Shown here in pieces: positions 52,059 to 61,080 of a stretch of 64,000 nucleotides of DNA. This DNA comes from Chitinophaga pollutisoli (GTDB lineage: Bacteria > Bacteroidota > Bacteroidia > Chitinophagales > Chitinophagaceae). Numbering within the stretch: position 1 is the first letter of the stretch; each line of letters begins with the position of its first letter. The notes beneath the pieces are model-generated. The model was not told where the DNA came from. It was given only the letters and a program-made list of their open reading frames with translations, and ran no database searches. Made by a program: the position numbers and the translations under genes. The DNA is taken from contig NZ_CP149822.1 of the NCBI RefSeq assembly GCF_038396755.1, positions 3,968,001-4,032,000 of the forward strand, in the 5' to 3' direction.

Positions 52059-53432
52059 TTACTTGCCGCTCAGTTCCGCAAAGTACTTGTGGAAATAAGG
52101 AATGGTTTCGATGCCTTTGTAATAGTTGTCGATCCCATACTTCTCGTTGGGGGAGTGCAGGTTGTCGCTGTCGAGCCCGAAGCCCATGAGCACCGTTTTC
52201 AGCCCGAGGATCTTCTCGAACAAGGCCACGATGGGAATGGAACCGCCGCCGCGAACCGGGATGGGCTGCTTGCCAAAGGTCGCATTGATAGCTTCGCTGG
52301 CTGCCTTGAAAGCCACGGAATCCGTAGGCGTCACATACGCAGCGCCGCCATGGTGGGGCGTTACCTTGACTTTTACCGATGCGGGAGCGATCGAAGCGAA
52401 GTGCTTGGCGAACAGCTCGGAGATCTTTTCCCAGTCCTGGTTCGGTACCAGGCGCATGGAAATCTTGGCGAAAGCCTTGGAAGGCAACACCGTTTTGGCG
52501 CCTTCGCCGGTATAACCGCCCCAGATCCCGTTCACCTCGCAGGTAGGACGCGTGCCGGTACGCTCGAAAGTGGAATAGCCTTTCTCGCCCCAAAGCTCGT
52601 CCACGCCCAGGTCCTGCTTATATTCCGCCTCGTCGTAAGGCGCGCTGTTGAGGGCTTTGCGCTCTTCGTCGGTGAGCACCACCACGTCGTCGTAGAAGCC
52701 GGGGATGGTGATGTGGTTGTTTTCGTCGTGCAGGGACGCGATCATTTTCGCCAGGATGGTGGCGGGGTTGCCCACGGCGCCGCCGTAAACGCCGGAGTGC
52801 AGGTCGCGGTTGGGGCCGGTCACTTCCACTTCCATGTACGCCAGCCCGCGGAGGCCGGTGTCGAGCGAAGGCGTGTCGAGGCTGATCATGGCCGTGTCGG
52901 AAATCAGCACCACATCGGCCGCCAGCTTGTCTTTATTTTCCGAAAGGAATTTGCCCAGGTTGCCGGAGCCCACTTCTTCCTCGCCTTCGATCATGAATTT
53001 CACGTTGCAGGGCAGGGTATTGGTGTTGAACATGGTCTCAAACGCTTTCACGTGCATGTAAAACTGGCCTTTATCGTCGGCGGAGCCGCGCGCGTAAATC
53101 TTGTTGTCTTTGATCACGGGCTCGAACGGCGGGCTGTCCCACAGGTCGAGGGGATCGGGCGGCTGCACGTCGTAGTGGCCGTAAACGAGTACGGTAGGGA
53201 GTTTGGCGTCGATGATCTTTTCGCCGTAAACAATAGGATGACCGGCAGTCGGGCATACCTCCACATTGTCAGCACCTGCTTCTACCAGCCTTTGCTTCAC
53301 GGCTTCCGCGCAGCGTTTCGTGTCTTCATTATGGCGGGAGTCCGCGCTGACGGAGGGGATCCTCAACAGTTCCAGCAACTCGTTCAGGAAACGGTCTTTG
53401 TGCTGGGCCTGGTAATCTTTCCAAACTTGCAT
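52059..53432 (-). CDS. M20 family dipeptidase
   Basis: 457 residues, cytosolic, no signal peptide. Metal-site motifs of the M20 (CNDP/DapE-like) group: VYGHYDVQPPDPLDLW, ARGSADDKGQFYMHVKAF, MIEGEEEVGSGNLG, and the lid domain with DLHSGVYGG and SMRLVPNQDW; final GGSIPIVALFEKILGLKTV and FGLDSDNLHSPNEKY. The closest types are dipeptidases and carnosinase-like enzymes that use two divalent metals. It hydrolyses dipeptides imported after extracellular proteolysis. The preceding minus-strand gene is separated by a terminator, so it is likely monocistronic. Confidence 0.94.
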   Translation of the reverse strand: MQVWKDYQAQHKDRFLNELLELLRIPSVSADSRHNEDTKRCAEAVKQRLVEAGADNVEVCPTAGHPIVYGEKIIDAKLPTVLVYGHYDVQPPDPLDLWDSPPFEPVIKDNKIYARGSADDKGQFYMHVKAFETMFNTNTLPCNVKFMIEGEEEVGSGNLGKFLSENKDKLAADVVLISDTAMISLDTPSLDTGLRGLAYMEVEVTGPNRDLHSGVYGGAVGNPATILAKMIASLHDENNHITIPGFYDDVVVLTDEERKALNSAPYDEAEYKQDLGVDELWGEKGYSTFERTGTRPTCEVNGIWGGYTGEGAKTVLPSKAFAKISMRLVPNQDWEKISELFAKHFASIAPASVKVKVTPHHGGAAYVTPTDSVAFKAASEAINATFGKQPIPVRGGGSIPIVALFEKILGLKTVLMGFGLDSDNLHSPNEKYGIDNYYKGIETIPYFHKYFAELSGK

Positions 53433-53541
53433 TTTTGAGCTATTAAACGTTCACAATGGACGCAATTTAAAGGAAAATGCCGCACGGCCCGTTTCCGTGA
53501 GGGGAAAAATGATAACCGGCCGCCGGAAAGTCCGCTGCCCG

Positions 53542-53564
53542 GGCCGCCGTTGTGTCACTCACTT
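53542..53564 (-). repeat. Dispersed 23-bp repeat, copy 1
   Basis: On the minus strand this reads AAGTGAGTGACACAACGGCG followed by GCC, identical over 23 bp to the copies at 58075 and 62895. It lies between the M20 gene and the response regulator, outside coding sequence. Confidence 0.85.
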
Positions 53565-53611
53565 GTACGGCTGCGGGGCTTTTCAGCTTTTCTTGCCGGG
53601 AAAAGGGGCAC

Positions 53612-53640
53612 AAAAAAGGAAGGGCGTACCCTTCCTTCTT
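53612..53640 (-). terminator. Intrinsic terminator after response regulator
   Basis: AAGGAAGGG pairs with CCCTTCCTT around a 4-nt loop and is followed on the minus strand by six T, 25 bp after the gene's stop. Confidence 0.75.
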
Positions 53641-53664
53641 CAAATATTACGAAATTGTTTGCGC

Positions 53665-54129
53665 TCAGGAAATCAGCTTCTGCCGGAGCAGGAACTCCAG
53701 CTGCTCGTTCACGCTGAGGAGTTTTTCCGTCAGCTCCCGGTTCTCCTTGCGGAGGGCGTACACCTCATACGCCTTCTCGATGTTGTGGCGAAGCTCCTCG
53801 TCGTTCCAGGGCTTGGAGAAATACTTGTACACCTGGCCCTTGTTGATGGCGTCGATCACCGCGTTGATGTCGGCGTAACCGGTCAGCAGGATGCGGATGG
53901 GCTCGGGGTACTTGTTCAGGATGGATTCGAAAAACTCGATCCCTGTCATTTTGGGCATGCGCTGATCCGAAATAATGATGTGAAATTCGTGGTCCTCCAG
54001 TAATTTGTACGCTTCCTCGGCCGATTCTGCGGTCTGCACCGTATAAATTCTTCTGAAAGAGGCCTTAAAAGCATTCAGATTGTGAATTTCATCATCTATA
54101 TAAAGGATGTGGATATGTTGTGCACTCAT
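53665..54129 (-). CDS. Single-domain response regulator with C-terminal coiled coil
   Basis: 154 residues from ATG 54129 (MSAQHIHILYIDDE); an upstream ATG at 54186 adds residues not needed. The receiver domain is complete: acidic pocket Asp12/Asp13, phosphoacceptor Asp55 in IIISDQRMPKMTG, Thr83 in LLTGYAD and Lys106 in YFSKPW. The LTGYADINAVIDAINKGQVYKY stretch resembles the RpfG/HD-GYP and PAS-linked receiver group. Instead of an output domain it ends with a ~45-residue helix (NIEKAYEVYALRKENRELTEKLL) likely to form a coiled coil. No histidine kinase is adjacent. It may act by protein interaction. Confidence 0.9.
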   Translation of the reverse strand: MSAQHIHILYIDDEIHNLNAFKASFRRIYTVQTAESAEEAYKLLEDHEFHIIISDQRMPKMTGIEFFESILNKYPEPIRILLTGYADINAVIDAINKGQVYKYFSKPWNDEELRHNIEKAYEVYALRKENRELTEKLLSVNEQLEFLLRQKLIS

Positions 54130-54458
54130 TTTATGTACGCAGATGACTTTTAGTAAGTTAATAAAAATTAGTGAGTTAGCGAACACCGGACTGTTACGTC
54201 CGTGTCATAACTATCACAGGATTGGCATTCTCATGGTTTTTCCGTGGTTGTTTTCACTTTCTGGTACCGGTGGAAATCCGGATCAAACATAGATATTTTT
54301 CACCATCCCATTTTCAACTTTCTGACGATTGCAAAGGATGATTTGGTAACCGCTGGAACTTTGCTGGTAACCGTTTTACGCCAAAGCAGTTTTTGCGCTT
54401 TCCGTTATTTCTTGTAGGTTTGGGCATACCCGTTAATTTCATTAAAAAAAGAATCAAT
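54130..54458. other. Divergent region between response regulator and lemA
   Basis: About 330 bp with no credible gene. GGTAACCG occurs twice in the same direction (54345-54352 and 54366-54373), 21 bp apart, two helical turns, upstream of lemA; it could be a regulator site but could also be chance. No exact promoter match found. Confidence 0.35.
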
Positions 54459-55037
54459 ATGAAAACTGGAATCATTGTGATCATTCTCCTGGTGCTCCTC
54501 GGATTTTTCGGTTGCAGCAAGTACAACGGAATGGTGAAGAGCGACGAGAACGTTCAAAAAGCGTGGGGCAACGTGGAAACCCAGTACCAACGCCGGGCAG
54601 ATTTGATCGACAACCTGGTAAGCACCGTGAAAGGTTCTGCCAACTTCGAGCAGGAAACCCTTACCAAGGTAATCGAAGCCCGCTCTAAAGCCTCATCCGT
54701 TCAGGTGAACGCCAACGATCTTTCCCCCGAAAACATCGCGAAATTCCAGCAGGCACAGAGCGAACTGGGCGGAGCGCTCAGCCGTTTGCTCGTGACCGTT
54801 GAGCAATATCCTCAATTGCGGACCACCGAGCAGTTCCAGACCCTCATGGCCCAGATCGAAGGCACGGAAAACCGAATCTCGGTTGCCCGGAACGACTTCA
54901 ACGCGGCTGTTAACACCTTCAACAGCTCCATCCGCACCTTCCCCAACAACCTCATCGCCGGCATCGGCGGGTTTAAGGAAAAAGGATACTTCAAGGCGGC
55001 GGAGGGCTCCGAGAAGGCGCCCAAAGTGCAATTCTAG
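54459..55037 (+). CDS. LemA family protein
   Basis: 192 residues from ATG 54459 (frame opens at 54393 without a signal). One N-terminal hydrophobic helix with a possible lipobox (GIIVIILLVLLGFFGC), then the LemA helical body: YNGMVKSDENVQKAWGNVETQYQRRADLIDNLVSTVKG, EARSKASSVQVNANDLSPEN, LGGALSRLLVTVEQYPQLRT, NRISVARNDFNAAVNTFNSSIRTFPNNLIA. The family is membrane-anchored with unclear biochemical role. It heads the common lemA-TPM-TPM gene set. Confidence 0.93.
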   Translation: MKTGIIVIILLVLLGFFGCSKYNGMVKSDENVQKAWGNVETQYQRRADLIDNLVSTVKGSANFEQETLTKVIEARSKASSVQVNANDLSPENIAKFQQAQSELGGALSRLLVTVEQYPQLRTTEQFQTLMAQIEGTENRISVARNDFNAAVNTFNSSIRTFPNNLIAGIGGFKEKGYFKAAEGSEKAPKVQF

Positions 55038-55122
55038 CAACATCGCCTCCCTAATGGACGGCCCGGGGGCAGCAAACACTGCCCCCGGCCGTCTTTTACA
55101 GGATGCCTAACATACGTTTCCC

Positions 55123-55578
55123 ATGAAACTGTTCCCCTTTAAGAAAAAGGAATTCTTTACCGAAGAGGAGAAAACCCGCCTCGTGCAGGCCATCCGGCTC
55201 GCCGAAAGGCTCACCTCCGGCGAAATACGCCTGTTCGTGGAAAGCCATTGCGAATACGTGGACCCCATGGACCGCGCCCGCGAAGCCTTCCTCTCCCTCG
55301 GCATGGAAAAAACCAGGCAACGCAACGGCGTACTCCTGTACATCGCCCTGCGCGACCACCAGTTCGCCATCCTGGGCGACCAGGGCATCCACGAAAAAGT
55401 GGGCGACGACTTCTGGAAACATGAAGCCGACCTGCTGCGCCACCACTTTTCCGGTCAGCGCATCGTGGAAGGCATCGAAGTTTGCGTGAAAGAAATCGGG
55501 GAATCCCTCCTCAGGTATTTCCCCTTTGAATCCGGTGACGCCAACGAGCTGCCGGACGATATTGTTTTTGGAAAGTAG
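55123..55578 (+). CDS. TPM domain protein, soluble (no signal peptide)
   Basis: 151 residues. TPM (TLP18.3/Psb32/MOLO-1) fold: FTEEEKTRLVQAIRLAERLTSGEIRLFVESHCEY, RNGVLLYIALRDHQFAILGDQGIHEKVGDDFW, GIEVCVKEIGESLLRYFP. The N-terminus is charged (KLFPFKKKEFF), so it stays in the cytoplasm, unlike the next gene. TPM domains have been linked to acid phosphatase activity in plants, but no catalytic role is shown for bacterial ones. It sits between lemA and a membrane-bound TPM protein, a typical order. Confidence 0.9.
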   Translation: MKLFPFKKKEFFTEEEKTRLVQAIRLAERLTSGEIRLFVESHCEYVDPMDRAREAFLSLGMEKTRQRNGVLLYIALRDHQFAILGDQGIHEKVGDDFWKHEADLLRHHFSGQRIVEGIEVCVKEIGESLLRYFPFESGDANELPDDIVFGK

Positions 55579-55587
55579 ATACGGATA

Positions 55588-56408
55588 ATGATGCACAAGC
55601 TTAAAAAATAGGATGCCTTCGCTGGTTACTGGCCCTCGGGCTGGTATGGCTCGGCCTGGGCGCCTTCGCGCAGGATGTTCCGAAAAAGCCCGTGCCGGAG
55701 CGGTTGGTAAACGACTACGCGGGTGCCCTCGTGCAGTCGGAAGTCGACGAGCTGGAAAGGAAGCTCGTGGCATACGACGATAGCACCTCCTCCCAGATCG
55801 CCATCGTCCTTGTCAAAACCACCGGCGATTACGATGCCTTCGATTATGGTCTGAAACTCTTTCGCGAATGGGGCATCGGCGGCCCCAAAAGCAATGGCGT
55901 GCTCATCCTCGCCGCGATGGACGACCGCAAGATGCGGATCATCACCGGTTACGGCATGGAAGGATCCGTCCCTGATGCCGTGGCCTTCGGCATTGTCAAT
56001 AAAATTATCAAGCCCGCATTCCAGCAGGGGCATTATTACCAGGGGCTCGACGAAGCGGTAGACAAAATCTTCGCAGCCGCAGCCGGGGAATATAAAGGTG
56101 TGCCCCGCAGCAATTCCCGCGGCGAAGGCGGCGGAGGCGGACTCTTCGGGCTCATCATACTTATAATTATTCTCGTCGTGATCTTCGGCTCCCGTGGCGG
56201 AGGCGGTGGAGGCGGCGGCAGGGTGATCTCCCGGCGTGGCGACAGTGTCATTGGCGGTATTCTCGGCGGCATGATCGGCAGCAGTCTCGGTGGAGGCGGT
56301 AGCCGTGGCGGCGGTTGGGGCGGCGGAGGCGGTGGCTTCGGCGGAGGTGGCTTCGGCGGTTTCGGCGGAGGCTCCAGCGGAGGTGGCGGCGCCGGCGGCA
56401 GCTGGTAG
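55588..56408 (+). CDS. TPM domain membrane protein with Gly-rich tail (start region frameshifted)
   Basis: As written the first in-frame start is GTG 55692, which lacks a signal peptide. One more A in the A6 run at 55603-55608 would join ATG 55588 to the frame and give MMHKLKKIGCLRWLLALGL followed by a clear signal peptide ending GAFAQ, which this family always carries. The body is a TPM domain (LVNDYAGALVQSEVDELERKL, SSQIAIVLVKTTGDYDAFDYGLKLFREWGIG, NGVLILAAMDDRKMRIITGYGMEG), then a transmembrane helix (FGLIILIIILVVIFG) and a glycine-rich tail of about 70 residues. Probably works with LemA at the inner membrane; mechanism unknown. Confidence 0.88.
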
Positions 56409-56509
56409 CCACACAAACCTGTAAGTGAGTCCTGCAGCGGATTTTCAGTCATCGTGGTGTGTAATTAATCGTTACATTCGTTACCTGACTGAAAATCCGT
56501 TTTTATTTT

Positions 56510-57451
56510 ATGTTACTCCAAATCCTGAACGGCGACGCAACGCGGGAAATATTCGAAAAGAGCGGTCTGCCCGGCCAGCCGCTCGCCTGGCGCGAAATGC
56601 TCAGCGAAGGCATGACCCCTGCCGGCTGCGACATCGGCCGGTTTTTCGAAAAAAGGGCGGATCATCTGCAAACCGTCTACGGCATCAACCGCGAAACCTA
56701 CCTGGCGGATATCGCCCAAGCCCGCAAAATGCTCCAGCAGGCATCGCAATACGAGGAAATCGTGTTGTGGTTCGAATTTGACCTGTTCTGCCAGGTCAAC
56801 CTGGTTTTCCTTATCAATTATCTTTTGCGCCTCAATACACCCATGCCCCGCGTCAGCGTGGTGCAACCGGGCAGCCACCCCGACGTGCCGGATTTCAGGG
56901 GTATAGGCATGCTCCGGCCAGCCCAGCTGCCCGCCCTGTTCGAAAACCGCAGTTACCTGGAGGCGGCCGACTGGCAGCTGGCTTCCGCCGCCTGGGAAGC
57001 CTACACCAACAATAACCCCCTCGCCCTGGAAGCGCTCACCGGCAGGTCCGCTCCGAACCTCCCGTTTCTCGGCAGCGCGCTCCTTGCGCACCTGCAACGC
57101 CTGCCGTCGGCGGAAGACGGGCTGAACAGCATCGAGCGTTTTTTCCTGGAGCAGCTGGCGGAAGGTCCGTCGGTTGATCACCAGCTCTATGAAAGGCTTT
57201 GGAAGGAAAAGAAGGTTTATGGGTTCGGGGATTTCCAATTGGCGGCTGTTATCAGCCGGATGGCGGAGGCTGGGGTCATCATCCGCACCGGAGAAACCCT
57301 GGAAATAACGGAAACCGGCGGCCAGGTGTTGCGCGGGGAAATCGATTACCTGTCGCTGGCGGATTTCGCCAACGCCTGGTTGGGCGGGCTGCCGCTTCAT
57401 GATACCCCCTGGCGGTGGAGCACCATTGAAGGGAAAGTGGTGAAGATGTAA
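56510..57451 (+). CDS. DUF1835 domain protein
   Basis: 313 residues. The N-terminal half matches DUF1835: LQILNGDATREIFEKSGLPGQPLAWREMLSEGMTPAG, EIVLWFEFDLFCQVNLVFLINYLL. The C-terminal half (SIERFFLEQLAEGPSVDHQLYERLWKEK, GFGDFQLAAVISRMAEAGVII) looks like a winged-helix-like region. DUF1835 proteins are conserved in Firmicutes and Bacteroidota without known activity. It stands alone between the TPM set and the CHRD gene. Confidence 0.82.
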   Translation: MLLQILNGDATREIFEKSGLPGQPLAWREMLSEGMTPAGCDIGRFFEKRADHLQTVYGINRETYLADIAQARKMLQQASQYEEIVLWFEFDLFCQVNLVFLINYLLRLNTPMPRVSVVQPGSHPDVPDFRGIGMLRPAQLPALFENRSYLEAADWQLASAAWEAYTNNNPLALEALTGRSAPNLPFLGSALLAHLQRLPSAEDGLNSIERFFLEQLAEGPSVDHQLYERLWKEKKVYGFGDFQLAAVISRMAEAGVIIRTGETLEITETGGQVLRGEIDYLSLADFANAWLGGLPLHDTPWRWSTIEGKVVKM

Positions 57452-57524
57452 AGCGAAATACGGCTGCGGAAAAGAAGCAGGCAACCCTTTGCAGGCGAGC
57501 GCCGTATTCTCCTGAAAAGCCGAT

Positions 57525-57992
57525 ATGAAAAACTTGCGTGCCTGGGCGTTAGGCCTGTTAATAGTGTGCTGCCTCCCGGCGGTTTCCTGCAAAAAGGATA
57601 AAGACGATAAACTGTATACCGCCAACAACGCTCCCATGAGCGGCGGACAGGAATTTCCCGCGGTTACCACCACCGCCACGGGGAATTTTGATGCCTCGTA
57701 TAACCGGGAATCCAAACAATTGACGATCACCGTGCGCTGGCAGGGCCTGAGCGGCAATGCCACCCTCGCGCATATCCACGGACCGGCCGCCAAAGGCGCA
57801 AATGCCGGTGTCCTGCAGAATTTTACGCCGATACTTCCGCTCACACAAAGCGGCACATTTTCAACGAGTTTCACGCTGAACGGTACCAACCAGCTGGAAG
57901 AAGACCTCCTGGCCGGTAAATGGTACGTGAACATTCACACCGCCAACCACCCCGGCGGCGAGATCCGCGGGCAGATCGAACTGACTTATTGA
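57525..57992 (+). CDS. CHRD domain lipoprotein
   Basis: 155 residues with a lipoprotein signal (LGLLIVCCLPAVSC) and KKDKDDK after the cysteine. The single CHRD domain (first described in chordin) reads APMSGGQEFPAVTTTATGNFDASYN, LTITVRWQGLSGNATLAHIHGPA, NQLEEDLLAGKWYVNIHTANHPGGEIRGQI. The HIHGPA and NIHTANHPGGEIRGQ motifs with conserved histidines are diagnostic. Bacterial CHRD proteins are exported and of unknown role; metal binding has been suggested but not shown. Confidence 0.92.
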   Translation: MKNLRAWALGLLIVCCLPAVSCKKDKDDKLYTANNAPMSGGQEFPAVTTTATGNFDASYNRESKQLTITVRWQGLSGNATLAHIHGPAAKGANAGVLQNFTPILPLTQSGTFSTSFTLNGTNQLEEDLLAGKWYVNIHTANHPGGEIRGQIELTY

Positions 57993-58074
57993 GAATGAAA
58001 CCGGCTACAGTAGCGTACTGACTGAAGAAATAGCTTGCTTGCCGGGTGCAGGGATGAAAAACTTCCTGCCGCAC

Positions 58075-58097
58075 AAGTGAGTGACACAACGGCGGCC
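58075..58097 (+). repeat. Dispersed 23-bp repeat, copy 2
   Basis: AAGTGAGTGACACAACGGCG plus GCC, identical to the copies at 53542 and 62895, between the CHRD gene and the M19 dipeptidase. The match with copy 1 extends two bases to the left (CA), and with copy 3 three bases to the right (GGG). Confidence 0.85.
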
Positions 58098-58190
58098 GGG
58101 AAGCGGGAACATGACCGTCAAACTGCAACGATACTACTTCATATAGCCATTAAAAGACACACCGGTAACTCGAAAAACAGGAACAAACCC

Positions 58191-58226
58191 CAAAAACGAG
58201 GGCTGAATTGCTTCAGCCCTTTTCTT
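58191..58226. terminator. Bidirectional terminator between CHRD and M19 genes
   Basis: GGGCTGAA pairs with TTCAGCCC (loop TTGC), T-run on the right and A-rich stretch on the left; it serves two convergent genes. Confidence 0.75.
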
Positions 58227-58238
58227 TTGCAGCATTGG

Positions 58239-59315
58239 TTATTTCCAGGCGTCCAGCAAAAAGCGGATCCAGTTTTTGTACATGATGTTGTCGATGTCGT
58301 TGCTCTTGTACCCGCGCCTGCGGAGGATATCAGGCACTTTCTGGAGGCCCGCGATCGTGCCGAGGTCTCCGGGCGATTGCTCGGAGCCGAATGCGCCGTC
58401 GAGGTCGGAGCCGATGGCGGCATGATGCGAATTGCCGGCGAGCTGGCAGATATGATCGATGTGGTTGGCCACATGTTCCAGCGAAACGCCGGTGTTTTCT
58501 GGTGTACTCTTGCCGCGCTGCCAGCCCGGGATGAGCATCCAGGCGTCGAAGGCGGTACCGATCACAGCCCCGCGCTGGATCAGCAGCGAAAACTGCTCGT
58601 CGCTGAACTGGCGGTTGTGCGGCACCAGCGCGCGGCTGTTATGATGACTGGCCCAAACGGGACCGGTATAAATATCCATCGCTTCGGTAAAACTTTCGTC
58701 GCAAAGGTGCGTGGCATCGAGGATGAAGCCGAGGCGGTCCATTTCCTTGAGCAGCGCGCGGCCTTTGGTGCCTAGCCCGCCGGTAGAATCGGTGCCGTAA
58801 GCATATACGCCTGGGCCGTAATGCGCCGGTCCGATCGCGCGGAGCCCATAAGCCCAGGCTTTTTCGACGCAGGCCAGTTCGTAGAACGAATCGGCGCCCT
58901 CGAGGCTGAGGATGAAACCCACGGGGAGGGAACTGGTGTCTTCCGCGGTTTCCCAGAGTTTGAGGTGGGCGGAAAGTTGGTCGGCATTCGTGATTTGCGT
59001 CATTTCACCACGTGAGACCATGGCCTGGTACCAGGCGAGCTGTCCCTGCGTCTGCGCCCAGGCCTGTTCCTGCGAATGCCAGCCGGGCAGGGGATTATCG
59101 AGCCCCACGTACCGCGCGATCTGCGTGGCCACGCACAGGCCTACCCGGCCTTTGCGCATCTCGGGGAGCGAAACGGTGCCGCGTTCGCGGTCGGGTTTAT
59201 CGGTGAGGCCTTTCTCCCGGTCGCGGATAGCCTGAACGGAGGTGGTGAGGTCGCGGTTCCACTCCAGGGCGTTCATGCTCAGGTCCAGGTGCGCGTCAAA
59301 AATCACTGATTGCAT
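58239..59315 (-). CDS. M19 family membrane dipeptidase (renal dipeptidase type)
   Basis: 358 residues, no signal peptide. Amidohydrolase barrel: FDAHLDLSMNALEWNRD (first metal site), FILSLEGADSFYELACVEKAWAYGLRAIGPAHYG (bridging Glu and following ligands), FILDATHLCDESFTEAMDIYTGPVWASHHNSRAL and HAAIGSDLDGAFGSEQ. M19 enzymes split dipeptides and tolerate a D-residue at the second position, unlike most dipeptidases. It is the third gene of a minus-strand unit after RidA and a D-threonine-aldolase-type enzyme, so it may release D-amino acids for them. The start is 24 bp from the previous stop. Confidence 0.92.
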   Translation of the reverse strand: MQSVIFDAHLDLSMNALEWNRDLTTSVQAIRDREKGLTDKPDRERGTVSLPEMRKGRVGLCVATQIARYVGLDNPLPGWHSQEQAWAQTQGQLAWYQAMVSRGEMTQITNADQLSAHLKLWETAEDTSSLPVGFILSLEGADSFYELACVEKAWAYGLRAIGPAHYGPGVYAYGTDSTGGLGTKGRALLKEMDRLGFILDATHLCDESFTEAMDIYTGPVWASHHNSRALVPHNRQFSDEQFSLLIQRGAVIGTAFDAWMLIPGWQRGKSTPENTGVSLEHVANHIDHICQLAGNSHHAAIGSDLDGAFGSEQSPGDLGTIAGLQKVPDILRRRGYKSNDIDNIMYKNWIRFLLDAWK

Positions 59316-59339
59316 AGATATATCCAGATTGAAGTATTG

Positions 59340-60425
59340 TCAGAGTAGCCGTCCGCGGGCAATGGCCCAGGTGCCGGTATTGCTGCCGTTTTCGATGACG
59401 AGGGCTTCGTTGTATAACGCCACAGTGGGGCATACGTGCCAGGGTGTCCCATACAATACGTCGCCAACCTGCCATTTGTCCGCTTCCGGTGTTTTTACGA
59501 CGAGGTGCTCTTCGCTTTGGGAAATAACCTCGTACGTTTTGAGCGCGGGGAAGAAAACGCGCTTTGTGATGGGATTTTCGGCGGATACCGCTTTATGCCC
59601 CAGGTCCAGCGTGATGTGGCCTTCCTGCGGTTTGGAAATCACGCGGGTGAGGAGTTGCGCGGCCACCACAAAATGCTGGTCGGGGAGGCCGGTGCCGTAG
59701 CCTTCGTCCCACAGCAGGCAGGTGCCGGGGCTGAGGGTGACGTTGGCCCGGCGGGCGTGGATGGGGAAAGTGGGTGTTCCGCCGGCGATGATTTCAGGGG
59801 GATGGATTTGCGCGGCGAGCTGCTCCACCGCGGCGAAGGCTTCGTTGCACTCCCGGGTGCGCGATTCGATATCGGATGCACGGATGTGGCCGTCGTAAAC
59901 GTGCAGCCCGGCGGGTTCCACGTTGGGTAGCGACTGGAGTTCCCGCCAGAGCGGTGCGGCTTTTTCGGAAGTGATGCCGGTGCGCCGCATGCCGTCGTCT
60001 ATATCGATGTACAGGCGGGCTTTGGAGCCGTGCGGCGCGTGAAGGTCGTTCATGAGCCGGGCGGAGGCGGCGTTGTCGGTCAGCGAAGCGAAGCGGGACG
60101 CGGGATACTGCTGTTGAAGGTCTACGAAAGCCTGGGCCATGGGGGCGTTGAGCTGGTAGGCGAGCAGGATGTCGGGCGCACCGGTTTCTGCGAGCATGCG
60201 GGCTTCGGCGAGCGTTGCGCATTTGAATCGGCGGATACCCTGGTTGAGCTGCATCCTCACCACCGGCGCCATTTTATGGGTTTTGACATGGGGCATGAGC
60301 CTTTCGGGCCCGCCGGCCATGTCGATCATCAGGCGGATATTTTCGGAAATGTGTTCGGGAAACACGAGCAAGACCGGGGAAGGTAGTTCCGACGGGGAAA
60401 TAACAGGTTGTTGAGTGGCAGGTTG
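59340..60425 (-). CDS. D-threonine aldolase / D-serine dehydratase-like PLP enzyme
   Basis: 361 residues from ATG 60425, 10 bp after the RidA stop; ATG 60452 would overlap ridA. Alanine-racemase-type N-terminal barrel: LPSPVLLVFPEHISENI, MPHVKTHKMAPV with the PLP lysine in the HVKTHK motif, RLYIDIDDGMRRTGI, GLHVYDGHIR, IIAGGTPTFPIHAR. The C-terminal beta domain has LDLGHKAVSAENP and SEEHLVVKTPEADKWQVGDVLYGTPWHVCPTVALY with a His-x-Cys metal pair (HVCP) typical of the DSD1/D-TA group. It cleaves or dehydrates D-threonine or D-serine-type amino acids. Confidence 0.9.
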   Translation of the reverse strand, partial: QPATQQPVISPSELPSPVLLVFPEHISENIRLMIDMAGGPERLMPHVKTHKMAPVVRMQLNQGIRRFKCATLAEARMLAETGAPDILLAYQLNAPMAQAFVDLQQQYPASRFASLTDNAASARLMNDLHAPHGSKARLYIDIDDGMRRTGITSEKAAPLWRELQSLPNVEPAGLHVYDGHIRASDIESRTRECNEAFAAVEQLAAQIHPPEIIAGGTPTFPIHARRANVTLSPGTCLLWDEGYGTGLPDQHFVVAAQLLTRVISKPQEGHITLDLGHKAVSAENPITKRVFFPALKTYEVISQSEEHLVVKTPEADKWQVGDVLYGTPWHVCPTVALYNEALVIENGSNTGTWAIARGRLL

Positions 60426-60435
60426 CATGTATGTT

Positions 60436-60900
60436 TTAATCTGATAATTCAAAAATAGCTTCGATCTCCACGGTGATGTTATCCGGGAGGGAGCCCATGC
60501 CTACGGCGCTTCTGACGCCGACGCCGTTTTCCTGGCCCCAGATTTTGACAAACAGTTCGCTGCATCCGTTGATGACGTGCGGATGGGTGCCGAATTCCGG
60601 GGTGGCGTTGACCATTCCCAGGATTTTGATGACTCTTTTGATCCGGTTGAGCGAACCGAGTTGCGCCACGAGGGTGGAGAGGATGGTGAGCCCTACCTGC
60701 TGGGCGGCGAGCTTGGCGCCGTCGGCGTTGACATCTTGCCCGGCTTTTCCGTGCAGGAGCGAACCGTCTGGCAGAACAGGCCCGTGGCCGGAGACGTAGA
60801 CGAATTTATCGACGATCATCAGGGGTTTGTACACTCCTTTAGGCGCGGGCGGCGGTGGCAGGACCAGGCCCAGTGCCGCAAAATTTTCGGCTACGTTCAT
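60436..60900 (-). CDS. RidA family protein (YjgF/YER057c/UK114)
   Basis: 154 residues, first gene of the RidA, aldolase/dehydratase, M19 unit. RidA fold: APKGVYKPLMIVDKFVYVSGHGPVLPDG, QVGLTILSTLVAQLGSLNRIKRVIKILGMVNATPEFGTHPHVINGCSELFVKIWG, GVRSAVGMGSLPDNITVEIEAIFEL. It is the longer subtype with an N-terminal extension (NVAENFAALGLVLPPPPA). The arginine in VRSAVG corresponds to the substrate-binding Arg. RidA hydrolyses reactive enamine/imine intermediates made by PLP dehydratases, which fits its neighbour. Confidence 0.93.
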   Translation of the reverse strand: MNVAENFAALGLVLPPPPAPKGVYKPLMIVDKFVYVSGHGPVLPDGSLLHGKAGQDVNADGAKLAAQQVGLTILSTLVAQLGSLNRIKRVIKILGMVNATPEFGTHPHVINGCSELFVKIWGQENGVGVRSAVGMGSLPDNITVEIEAIFELSD

Positions 60901-61080
60901 CAGGAAATTTGTTTAAAGTTAACCTAATATTTTTTGCATTTCAAAGTGGTTTAGTTGCAGTTTTTGCAACAATATTGGGCATTCCCTGAATATTATTTGC
61001 AGTGCTGGCAGTTTCGATGCATATCATCATGATAGCGAAAACAAATGGGCGGAGACAGCTACCGCTCTAGTTTACCCAGG

